From Chromobotia macracanthus (taxonomy: Eukaryota > Chordata > Actinopteri > Cypriniformes > Botiidae): a stretch of DNA of 64,000 bases. This document shows, one piece after another, positions 40,186 to 50,854 of this stretch; positions within the stretch are counted from its first letter, which is position 1; each line of letters opens with the position of its first letter. The DNA is taken from the NCBI GenBank assembly GCA_036877525.1, contig JAZGTH010000162.1:1-64000 (forward strand). Reading direction: 5' to 3'. Below the pieces are notes generated by a model that saw only the letters and a program-made list of their open reading frames with translations, had not been told where the DNA came from and did not search any database. The position numbers were made by a program, and so were the translations under genes.

Positions 40186-41228
40186 TTGCCAAGGTAAGGC
40201 ATTCTCGTTGCCATCACCTAGCCATTCTCAACTTCCCAAACAAGAGAATTAAAAAAACCATGAAAAACGAAGATGAAGAGACATGCTGAAGAGCAAAATA
40301 ATGCCAGAAAGACAAACACTGTCTAAAAAGACACAGAAATACAACTTCATGACAAACAATGGTAGAGTCCAGGGTAAAAAGTAGTCAGGATTCCAATCAC
40401 ATGGCAATCAATGGTAGAGTCCAAGCTAAAAATGTAGTCAGGATTCCAATTACACAGCAAACAATGGTAGAGTCCAGGGCAAAATGACGTCAGGATTCCA
40501 ATTACATGGCAAACAATGGTACAGTCCAGGCTATAAAGAAGTCAGTATTCCAGCCTCATTTTAAACAATGGTAGAGTCCAGGCAAAAAAGGAACACAGAT
40601 TCCAATCTCATGGCAAACAATGGTAGAGTCCAGGCTAAAAAGAAGTCAGGAGTCCAGTCACATGGCAAGCAATGGTACAGTCCAAGGAAAGAAGGAGTCA
40701 GGATTACAACCATCTATAGGGAGTAGAGTCATAAGAGAAATACACATACAAACAAGAGAATTAAAAAGCACATGACAAACGAAGATGAAGAGACATGCTG
40801 AAGAGCAAAATAATGCCAGAAAGACAAACTTTGTCTGAAAAGACACAGAAATACAACTTCATGACAAACAATTGTAGAGTCCAGGGTAAAAAAGAGTCAG
40901 GATTCCAATTACATGGCAATCAATGGTACAGTCCAGGCTCATTTCAAACAATGGTAGAGTCCAGGCAAAAAGGGGTCAGGATTCCAATCTCATGGCAAAC
41001 TATGGTAGAGTCCAGGCTAAAAAGTCAGGGGTCCAGTCTCGTGGCACGCAATGGAACAGTCCAGGGAAAGAAGGAGTCAGGATTACAACCATCTATAGGG
41101 AGTACAGCCATAAGAGAAATACACCTTAAGCTGTCTGTCAAGGAAAACAAACTTCTCAAAAAAATAGGAACTTGATTAACTTCCAGGCATATTCTGCTGA
41201 ATCAACAATCATCAAAAAAAATTGTTGT

Positions 41229-41300
41229 TGCCCTAGCTGGGAATCGAACCCTGGTCCTCCTGCATGGTAGGCGAAAGTTCTACCACTGTACCACCAATTC
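41229..41300 (-). tRNA. tRNA-Gly-like Pol III element
   Basis: Boxes intact, T8 run. The 5' flank has a 25-bp-class deletion (ggcattcacaacttccc) shared only with 42319. Confidence 0.75.
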
Positions 41301-42318
41301 TTGCCAAGGTAAGGCATTCACAACTTCCCAAACAAGAGAATTAAAAAAACCATGAAAAACGAAGATGAAGAGACATGCTGAAGAGCAAAATAATGCCAGA
41401 AAGACAAACACTGTCTAAAAAGACACAGAAATACAACTTCATGACAAACAATGGTAGAGTCCAGGGTAAAAAGTAGTCAGGATTCCAATCACATGGCAAT
41501 CAATGGTAGAGTCCAAGCTAAAAATGTAGTCAGGATTCCAATTACACAGCAAACAATGGTAGAGTCCAGGGCAAAATGACGTCAGGATTCCAATTACATG
41601 GCAAACAATGGTACAGTCCAGGCTATAAAGAAGTCAGTATTCCAGCCTCATTTTAAACAATGGTAGAGTCCAGGCAAAAAAGGAACACGGATTCCAATCT
41701 CATGGCAAACAATGGTAGAGTCCAGGCTAAAAAGAAGTCAGGAGTCCAGTCACATGGCAAGCAATGGTACAGTCCAAGGAAAGAAGGAGTCAGGATTACA
41801 ACCATCTATAGGGAGTAGAGTCATAAGAGAAATACACATACAAACAAGAGAATTAAAAAGCACATGAGAAACGAAGATGAAGAGACATGCTGAAGAGCAA
41901 AATAATGCCAGAAAGACAAACTTTGTCTGAAAAGACACAGAAATACAACTTCATGACAAACAATTGTAGAGTCCAGGGTAAAAAAGAGTCAGGATTCCAA
42001 TTACATGGCAATCAATGGTACAGTCCAGGCTCATTTCAAACAATGGTAGAGTCCAGGCAAAAAGGGGTCAGGATTCCAATCTCATGGCAAACTATGGTAG
42101 AGTCCAGGCTAAAAGTCAGGGTCAGTCTCGTGGCACGCAATGGAACAGTCCAGGGAAAGAAGGAGTCAGGATTACAACCATCTATAGGGAGTACAGCCAA
42201 AAGAGAAATACACCTTAAGCTGTCTGTCAAGGAAAACAAACTTCTCAAAAAAAATAGGAACTTGATTAACTTCCAGGCATATTCTGCTGAATCAACAATC
42301 ATCAAAAAAAATTGTTGT

Positions 42319-42390
42319 TGCCCTAGCTGGGAATCGAACCCTGGTCCTCCTGCATGGTAGGCGAAAGTTCTACCACTGTACCACCAATTC
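42319..42390 (-). tRNA. tRNA-Gly-like Pol III element
   Basis: Boxes intact, T8 run. Same deleted 5' flank as 41229, at a distance of 1,090 bp. Confidence 0.75.
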
Positions 42391-43411
42391 TTGCCAAGGT
42401 AAGGCATTCACAACTTCCCAAACAAGAGAATTAAAAAAACCATGAAAAACGAAGATGAAGAGACATGCTGAAGAGCAAAATAATGCCAGAAAGACAAACA
42501 CTGTCTAAAAAGACACAGAAATACAACTTCATGACAAACAATGGTAGAGTCCAGGGTAAAAAGTAGTCAGGATTCCAATCACATGGCAATCAATGGTAGA
42601 GTCCAAGCTAAAAATGTAGTCAGGATTCCAATTACACAGCAAACAATGGTAGAGTCCAGGGCAAAATGACGTCAGGATTCCAATTACATGGCAAACAGTG
42701 GTACAGTCCAGGCTATAAAGAAGTCAGTATTCCAGCCTCATTTTAAACAATGGTAGAGTCCAGGCAAAAAAGGAACACGGATTCCAATCTCATGGCAAAC
42801 AATGGTAGAGTCCAGGCTAAAAAGAAGTCAGGAGTCCAGTCACATGGCAAGCAATGGTACAGTCCAAGGAAAGAAGGAGTCAGGATTACAACCATCTATA
42901 GGGAGTAGAGTCATAAGAGAAATACACATACAAACAAGAGAATTAAAAAGCACATGACAAACGAAGATGAAGAGACATGCTGAAGAGCAAAATAATGCCA
43001 GAAAGACAAACTTTGTCTGAAAAGACACAGAAATACAACTTCATGACAAACAATTGTAGAGTCCAGGGTAAAAAAGAGTCAGGATTCCAATTACATGGCA
43101 ATCAATGGTACAGTCCAGGCTCATTTCAAACAATGGTAGAGTCCAGGCAAAAAGGGGTCAGGATTCCAATCTCATGGCAAACTATGGTAGAGTCCAGGCT
43201 AAAAAGTCAGGGGTCCAGTCTCGTGGCACGCAATGGAACAGTCCAGGGAAAGAAGGAGTCAGGATTACAACCATCTATAGGGAGTACAGCCAAAAGAGAA
43301 ATACACCTTAAGCTGTCTGTCAAGGAAAACAAACTTCTCAAAAAAATAGGAACTTGATTAACTTCCAGGCATATTCTGCTGAATCAACAATCATCAAAAA
43401 AAAATCATTGT

Positions 43412-43483
43412 TGCCCTAGCTGGGAATCAAACCCTGGTTCTCCTGCATGGTAGGCGAAAGTTCTACCACTGTACCACCAATTC
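43412..43483 (-). tRNA. tRNA-Gly-like element, B box mutated
   Basis: B box GGTTTGATTCC, ggttctcctgc change, T9 run. First tRNA-like member of the third 2.73-kb block. Confidence 0.7.
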
Positions 43484-43851
43484 TTGCCAAAGAAAGGCAT
43501 TCTCGTTGCCATCACCTAGCCATTCTCAACTTCTCAAACAAGAGAATTAAAAAAACCTTGAAAAACGAAGATGAAGAGACATGCTGAAGAGCAAAATAAT
43601 GCCAGAAAGACAAACACTGTCTAAAAAGACACAGAAATACAACTTCATGACAAACAATGGTAGAGTCCAGGGTAAAAAAGAGTCAGGGAAAGAAGGAGTC
43701 AGGATTACAACCATCTATATGGAGTACAGCCAAAAGAGAAATACACCTTAAGCTGTCTGTCAAGGAAAACAAACTTCTCAAAAAAATAGGAACTTGATTA
43801 ACTTCCAGGCATATTCTGCTGAATCAACAATCATCAAAAAAAAATCGTTGT

Positions 43852-43923
43852 TGCCCTAGCTGGGAATCAAACCCTGGTCCTCCTACATGGTAGGCGAAAG
43901 TTCTACCACTGTACCACCAATTC
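43852..43923 (-). tRNA. tRNA-Gly-like element, B box mutated
   Basis: B box GGTTTGATTCC and tcctacatgg change, T9 run. Counterpart of 14155 and 18930. Confidence 0.7.
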
Positions 43924-44965
43924 TTGCCAACCTAAGACATTCTCGTTGCCATCACCTAGCCATTCTCAACTTCTCAAACAAGAGAATTAAAAAAACCTTG
44001 AAAAACGAAGATGAAGAGACATGCTGAAGAGCAAAATAATGCCAGAAAGACAAACACTGTCTAAAAAGACACAGAAATACAACTTCATGACAAACAATGG
44101 TAGAGTCCAGGGTAAAAAGTAGTCAGGATTCCAATCACATGGCAATCAATGGTAGAGTCCAAGCTAAAAATGTAGTCAGGATTCCAATTACACAGCAAAC
44201 AATGGTAGAGTCCAGGGCAAAATGACGTCAGGATTCCAATTACATGGCAAACAATGGTACAGTCCAGGATATAAAGAAGTCAGTATTCCAGCCTCATTTT
44301 AAACAATGGTAGAGTGCAGGCAAAAAAGGAACACGGATTCCAATCTCATGGCAAACAATGGTAGAGTCCAGGCTAAAAAGAAGTCAGGAGTCCAGTCACA
44401 TGGCAAGCAATGGTACAGTCCAAGGAAAGAAGGAGTCAGGATTACAACCATCAATAGAGAGTACAGCCATAAGAGAAATACACATACAAACAAGAGAATT
44501 AAAAAGCACATGACAAACGAAGATGAAGAGACATGCTGAAGAGCAAAATAATGCCAGAAAGACAAACACTGTCTGAAAAGACACAGAAATACAACTTCAT
44601 GACAAACAATTGTAGAGTCCAGGGTAAAAAAGAGTCAGGATTCCAATTACATGGCAATCAATGGTACAGTCCAGGCACATTTCAAACAATGGTAGAGTCC
44701 AGGCAAAAAGGGGTCAGGATTCCAATCTCATGGCAAACTATGGTAGAGTCCAGGCTAAATGTCAGGGGTCCAGTCTCGTGGCAAGCAATGGAACAGTCCA
44801 GGGAAAGAAGGAGTCAGGATTACAACCATCTATAGGGAGTACAGCCAAAAGAGAAATACACCTTAAGCTGTCTGTCAAGGAAAACAAACTTCTCAAAAAA
44901 ATAGGAACTTGATTAACTTCCAGGCATATTCTGCTGAATCAACAATCATCAAAAAAAATTGTTGT

Positions 44966-45037
44966 TGCCCTAGCTGGGAATCGAACCCTGGTCCTCCTGC
45001 ATGGTAGGCGAAAGTTCTACCACTGTACCACCAATTC
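44966..45037 (-). tRNA. tRNA-Gly-like Pol III element
   Basis: No difference from the type copy was seen. T8 run. Confidence 0.75.
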
Positions 45038-46080
45038 TTGCCAAGGTAAGGCATTCTCGTTGCCATCACCTAGCCATTCTCAACTTCCCAAACAAGAGAA
45101 TTAAAAAAACCATGAAAAACGAAGATGAAGAGACATGCTGAAGAGCAAAATAATGCCAGAAAGACAAACACTGTCTAAAAAGACACAGAAATACAACTTC
45201 ATGACAAACAATGGTAGAGTCCAGGGTAAAAAGTAGTCAGGATTCCAATCACATGGCAATCAATGGTAGAGTCCAAGCTAAAAATGTAGTCAGGATTCCA
45301 ATTACACAGCAAACAATGGTAGAGTCCAGGGCAAAATGACGTCAGGATTCCAATTACATGGCAAACAATGGTACAGTCCAGGCTATAAAGAAGTCAGTAT
45401 TCCAGCCTCATTTAAAACAATGGTAGAGTCCTGGCAAAAAAGGAACACGGATTCCAATCTCATGGCAAACAATGGTAGAGTCCAGGCTAAAAAGAAGTCA
45501 GGAGTCCAGTCACATGGCAAGCAATGGTACAGTCCAAGGAAAGAAGGAGTCAGGATTACAACCATCAATAGAGAGTACAGCCATAAGAGAAATACACATA
45601 CAAACAAGAGAATTAAAAAGCACATGACAAACGAAGATGAAGAGACATGCTGAAGAGCAAAATAATGCCAGAAAGACAAACTTTGTCTGAAAAGACACAG
45701 AAATACAACTTCATGACAAACAATTGTAGAGTCCAGGGTAAAAAAGAGTCAGGATTCCAATTACATGGCAATCAATGGTACAGTCCAGGCTCATTTCAAA
45801 CAATGGTAGAGTCCAGGCAAAAAGGGGTCAGGATTCCAATCTCATGGCAAACTATGGTAGAGTCCAGGCTAAAAAGTCAGGGGTCCAGTCTCGTGGCAAG
45901 CAATGGAACAGTCCAGGGAAAGAAGGAGTCAGGATTACAACCATCTATAGGGAGTACAGCCAAAAGAGAAATACACCTTAAGCTGTCTGTCAAGGAAAAC
46001 AAACTTCTCAAAAAAATAGGAACTTGATTAACTTCCAGGCATATTCTGCTGAATCAACAATCATCAAAAAAAATTGTTGT

Positions 46081-46152
46081 TGCCCTAGCTGGGAATCGAA
46101 CCCTGGTCCTCCTGCATGGTAGGCGAAAGTTCTACCACTGTACCACCAATTC
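46081..46152 (-). tRNA. tRNA-Gly-like Pol III element
   Basis: Body as in the type copy, T8 run. The base context just 5' of it is changed (attctttcc instead of attcttgcc). Confidence 0.75.
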
Positions 46153-47094
46153 TTTCCAAGGTAAGGCATTCTCGTTGCCATCACCTAGCCATTCTCAACT
46201 TCCCAAACAAGAGAATTAAAAAAACCATGAAAACGAAGATGAAGAGACATGCTGAAGAGCAAAATAATGCCAGAAAGACAAACACTGTCTAAAAAGACAC
46301 AGAAATACAACTTCATGACAAACAATGGTAGAGTCCAGGGTAAAAAGTAGTCAGGATTCCAATCACATGGCAATCAATGGTAGAGTCCAAGCTAAAAATG
46401 TAGTCAGGATTCCAATTACACAGCAAACAATGGTAGAGTCCAGGGCAAATTGACGTCAGGATTCCAATTACATGGCAAACAATGGTACAGTCCAGGCTAT
46501 AAAGAAGTCAGTATTCCAGCCTCATTTAAAACAATGGTAGAGTCCAGGCAAAAAAGGAACACGGATTCCAATCTCATGGCAAACAATGGTAGAGTCCAGG
46601 CTAAAAAGAAGTCAGGAGTCCAGTCACATGGCAAGCAATGGTACAGTCCAAGGAAAGAAGGAGTCAGGATTACAACCATCTATAGGGAGTAGAGTCATAA
46701 GAGAAATACACCTACAAACAAGAGAATTAAAAAGCACATGACAAACGAAGATGAAGAGACATGCTGAAGAGCAAAATAATGCCAGAAAGACAAACACTGT
46801 CTGAAAAGACACAGAAATACAACTTCATGACAAACAATGGTAGAGTCCAGGGTAAAAAAGAGTCAGGATTCCAATTACATGGCAATCAATGGTACAGTCC
46901 AGGCTCATTTCAAACAATGGTAGAGTCCAGGGAAAGAAGGAGTCAGGATTACAACCATCTATATGGAGTACAGCCAAAAGAGAAATACACCTTAAGCTGT
47001 CTGTCAAGGAAAACAAACTTCTCAAAAAAATAGGAACTTGATTAACTTCCAGGCATATTCTGCTGAATCAACAATCATCAAAAAAAATCGTTGT

Positions 47095-47166
47095 TGCCCT
47101 AGCTGGGAATCAAACCCTGGTCCTCCTGCATGGTAGGCGAAAGTTCTACCACTGTACCACCAATTC
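47095..47166 (-). tRNA. tRNA-Gly-like element, B box mutated
   Basis: B box GGTTTGATTCC, T8 run. The 5' flank is shortened (gccaaaaaaaggcattctcaac). Confidence 0.7.
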
Positions 47167-48088
47167 TTGCCAAAAAAAGGCATTCTCAACTTCTCAAACA
47201 AGAGAATTAAAAAAACCTTGAAAAACGAAGATGAAGAGACATGCTGAAGAGCAAAATAATGCCAGAAAGACAAACACTGTCTAAAAAGACACAGAAATAC
47301 AACTTCATGACAAACAATGGTAGAGTCCAGGGTAAAAAGTAGTCAGGATTCAAATCACATGGCAATCAATGGTAGAGTCCAAGATAAAAATGTAGTCAGG
47401 ATTCCAATTACACAGCAAACAATGGTAGAGTCCAGGGCAAAATGACGTCAGGATTCCAATTACATGGCAAACAATGGTACAGTCCAGGCTATAAAGAAGT
47501 CAGTATTCCAGCCTCATTTTAAACAATGGTAGAGTCCAGGCAAAAAAAGGAACACGGATTCCAATCTCATGGCAAACAATGGTAGAGTCCAGGCTAAAAA
47601 GAAGTCAGGAGTCCAGTCACATGGCAAGCAATGGTACAGTCCAAGGAAAGAAGGAGTCAGGATTACAACCATCTATAGGGAGTAGAGTCATAAGAGAAAT
47701 ACACCTACAAACAAGAGAATTAAAAAGCACATGACAAACGAAGATGAAGAGACATGCTGAAGAGCAAAATAATGCCAGAAAGACAAACACTGTCTGAAAA
47801 GACACAGAAATACAACTTCATGACAAACAATGGTAGAGTCCAGGGTAAAAAAGAGTCAGGATTACAATTACATGGCAATCAATGGTACAGTCCAGGCTCA
47901 TTTCAAACAATGGTAGAGTCCAGGGAAAGAAGGAGTCAGGATTACAACCATCTATATGGAGTACAGCCAAAAGAGAAATACACCTTAAGCTGTCTGTCAA
48001 GGAAAACAAACTTCTCAAAAAAATAGGAACTTGATTAACTTCCAGGCATATTCTGCTGAATCAACAATCATCAAAAAAAAATCGTTGT

Positions 48089-48160
48089 TGCCCTAGCTGG
48101 GAATCAAACCCTGGTCCTCCTGCATGGTAGGCGAAAGTTCTACCACTGTACCACCAATTC
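48089..48160 (-). tRNA. tRNA-Gly-like element, B box mutated (last of left array)
   Basis: B box GGTTTGATTCC, T9 run. Rightmost tRNA-like copy in minus orientation. The next unit boundary, near 48752, lacks the element. Confidence 0.7.
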
Positions 48161-48895
48161 TTGCCAAAGAAAGGCATTCTCGTTGCCATCACCTAGCCAT
48201 TCTCAACTTCTCAAACAAGAGAATTAAAAAAACCTTGAAAAACGAAGATGAAGAGACATGCTGAAGAGCAAAATAATGCCAGAAAGACAAACACTGTCTA
48301 AAAAGACACAGAAATACAACTTCATGACAAACAATGGTAGAGTCCAGGGTAAAAAGTAGTCAGGATTCCAATCACATGGCAAACAATGGTAGAGTCCAAG
48401 CTAAAAATGTAGTCAGGATTCCAATTACACAGCAAACAATGGTAGAGTCCAGGGCAAAATGACGTCAGGATTCCAATTACATGGCAAACAATGGTACAGT
48501 CCAGGCTATAAAGAAGTCAGTATTCCAGCCTCATTTTAAACAATGGTAGAGTCCAGGCAAAAAAGGAACACGGATTCCAATCTCATGGCAAACAATGGTA
48601 GAGTCCAAGCTAAAAATGTAGTCAGGATTCCAATTACACAGCAAACAATGGTACAGTCCAAGGAAAGAAGGAGTCAGGATTACAACCATCTATAGGGAGT
48701 ACAGACAAAAGAGAAATACACCTTAAGCTGTCTGTCAAGAAAGACAAACTTCTCGTTGCCATCACCTAGCCTGTCTCAACTTCTCAAACAAAAGAATTAA
48801 AAAGCACATGGCAAAAGAAGATGAGGAGACATGCTGAAGAGCAAAATAATGCCAGAAAGACAAACACTGTCTGAAAAGACACAGAAATACAACCA

Positions 48896-50569
48896 CATGA
48901 CAAACAATGGTAGAGTCCAAGCTAAAAAAGAGTCAGGATTCCAATTACATGGCAAACAATGGTAGAGTCCAGGCAAAAAGGAGTCAGGATTCCAATCTCA
49001 TAGCAAACAATGGTGGAGTCCAGGCTAAAAAAAGAGTCAGGATTCCAGCCTCATTTTAAACAATGGTAGAGTCCAGGTTATAAAGAAGTCAGTATTCCAG
49101 CCTAATTTCAAACAATGGTAGAGTCCAGGCAAAAAGGAGTCAGGATTCCAATATCATGGCAAACAATGGCACAGTCCATGCTAAAGAATTCAGGATTTCA
49201 GCCTCATGGCAAACAATGGTAGAGTCCAGGGTAAAAAGTAGTCAGGATTCCAATCACATGGCAAACATTGGTAGAGTCCAAACTAAAAAAGTAGTCAGGA
49301 TTCCAATTACATGGCAAACATAGGTAGAAAATCCAAGCTAAAAAAGTAGTCAGGATTCCAATTAAATGGCAAACAATGGTAGAGTCCAGGGTAAAAAGAA
49401 GTCACGATTCCAATTACATGGCAAACAATGGCAGAGTCCAGGCAAAAAAGAATCAGGATTCCAATCTCATGCCAAACAATGGTGGAGTCCAGGCTAAAAA
49501 AGAATCAGGATTCCAATCTCATGGCAAACAATGGTAGTGTCCAGGGTAAAAAGTATTCAGGATTCAAATCACATGGCAAAAAATGGTAGAGTCCAAGCTA
49601 AAAATGTAGTCAGTATTCCAATTACACGGCAAACAATGGAAGAGTCCAGGGTAAAAAGACGTCAAGATTCCAATCACATGGAAAACAATGGTACAGTCCA
49701 GGCAAAAAAGATTTCAGGATTCCAGCCTCAATTCAAACAATGGTAGAGTCCAGGCAAAAAGGAGTCAGGATTCCAATCTCATGGCAAACAATGGTAGTGT
49801 CCAGTGGAAAAAGTAGTCAAGATTCAAATCACATGGCAAAAAATGTTAGAGTCCAAGCTAAAAAGAAGTCAGGATTCCAGCCTCATTTCAAACAATGGTA
49901 CAGTCCAGGCTAAAAAGAAGTCAGGATTCCAGCCTCATTTTAAACAATGGTACAGTCCAGGGTAAAAAGTGGTCAGGATTCCAATCTTATAGCAAACAAT
50001 GGTAGAGTCCAGACTAAAAAGAAGTCAGGATTCCAGCCTCATGGCAAACAATGGTAGTGTTCAGATTAAAAAGTAGTCAGGATTCAAATCACATGGCAAA
50101 AAATGTAAGAGTCCAAGCTAAAAAGAAGTCAGGATTTCAGCATCATGGCAATCAATGGTAGAGTCCAGACTAAAAAGAAGTCAGGATTCCAGCCTCATGG
50201 CAAACAATGGTAGTGTCCAGATTAAAAAGTAGTCAGGATTCAAATCACATGGCAAAAAATGTAAGAGTCCAAGCTAAAAATAAGTCAGGATTCCAGCGTC
50301 ATGGCAATCAATGGTGGAGTCCAGGCTAAAAATGAGTCAAGATTCCAATCTCATGGCAAACAATGGTAGTGTCCAAGCTAAAAAGAAGTCAGGATTCCAG
50401 CCTCATTTCAAACAATGGTAGAGTCCAGGCAAAAAGGAGTCAGGATTCCAATCTCATGGCAAACAATGTTACAGTCTTGGCTAAAAAGGAATTAGGATTC
50501 CAATCTCATGGCAAACAATGGTAGAGTCCAGGAAAAAAAGGAGTCAGGATTACAATCTCATGGCAAAAA
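48896..50569 (-). repeat. Pure 51/52-bp minisatellite tract
   Basis: About 32 copies of the consensus caaacaatggtagagtcc, aggctaaaaagaagtc, aggattccaatcacatgg, with no block A and no tRNA-like element. Copies differ from each other much more than those in the 1-48.8 kb array. This looks like the older, less homogenised edge of the array. Confidence 0.88.
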
Positions 50570-50631
50570 TGAGATTGGAATCTTTGACTCCTTTTTATCC
50601 TGGACTCTACCATTGTTTGCCATGAGATTGG
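50500..50631. repeat. Hairpin-like inverted repeat at the orientation switch
   Basis: Left arm 50500-50561 and right arm 50569-50631 are minisatellite copies in opposite orientation around a 7-nt spacer (ggcaaaa). Arms pair with only a few mismatches or small gaps. All minisatellite copies to the left run one way and those to the right the other. Confidence 0.85.
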
Positions 50632-50854
50632 AATACTAAATCCTATGAAGCCTGGACTCCACCATTGTATGCCATGAGATTGTGTGTCTGTGTCTTTTGT
50701 GATCAGTGGTTGTCTCACTGGCTTTGTTTTGCTATTCAACATTTCTAGCTCTAGTTTTGATGTTCTAGGTAATGTTCTTGTTGTTGAGAGTCTGGATTCC
50801 ATCATTGTGATCAGTGGTTGTCTTACTAGAGTTGTTTTGCTGGCTTTTGTTTTC
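50632..50854 (+). repeat. Diverged minisatellite and block A remnant
   Basis: One more inverted minisatellite copy is followed by sequence resembling reverse-oriented block A (ctgtgtcttttgtgatc, ttgttttgctattcaac). A second, partly repeated copy starts at gtgatcagtggttgtc, present near 50699 and 50808. The order matches the plus-strand units at 56.3-58.6 kb, so this is the same family, strongly decayed. Confidence 0.55.

Larger units (their letters stand above)
40186..43483 (-). repeat. Homogeneous run of about 1.09-kb units
   Basis: Three consecutive units between tRNA-like elements at 40114, 41229, 42319 and 43412, with spacings of 1,115, 1,090 and 1,093 bp. They share agacaaactttgtct in block A and the gtggcacgcaatgg variant. 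The flank deletion at 41229 and 42319 marks the most recent duplication step. Confidence 0.8.
43412..46152 (-). repeat. 2.73-kb higher-order block, copy 3
   Basis: Collinear with copy 2 with no net length change across the four tRNA-like elements. Diverges from it again just right of 46152, where the block A variant differs. Confidence 0.85.
1..48895 (-). repeat. Higher-order satellite array led by a tRNA-Gly-derived element
   Basis: Tandem array, oriented on the minus strand by its tRNA-like element. Unit order on the minus strand: tRNA-like element, T-run, linker (with gattgttgattcagcag and, further on, gacagacagctt), 51/52-bp minisatellite repeats, then block A (the complement of gaagagcaaaataatgcc and its neighbours). 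Block A comes in two forms, one with gtctaaaaagacac and one with gtctgaaaagacac. Many units contain both, separated by a short linker copy without a tRNA-like element, giving 1.09-1.12 kb between tRNA-like elements. Shorter units of about 0.44 kb and longer ones up to 2.9 kb also occur. No protein-coding gene is supported inside. Confidence 0.9.

Noticed and set aside
3127..48160. A cluster of working tRNA-Gly genes
   Set aside because: The acceptor stem has two non-pairing positions and extra wobbles, the anticodon and T stems have mismatches, and the anticodon is ACC. Treated as tRNA-derived elements instead.
48896..50569. CRISPR-like array
   Set aside because: The whole 52 bp repeats with no unique spacers, in a eukaryotic context.
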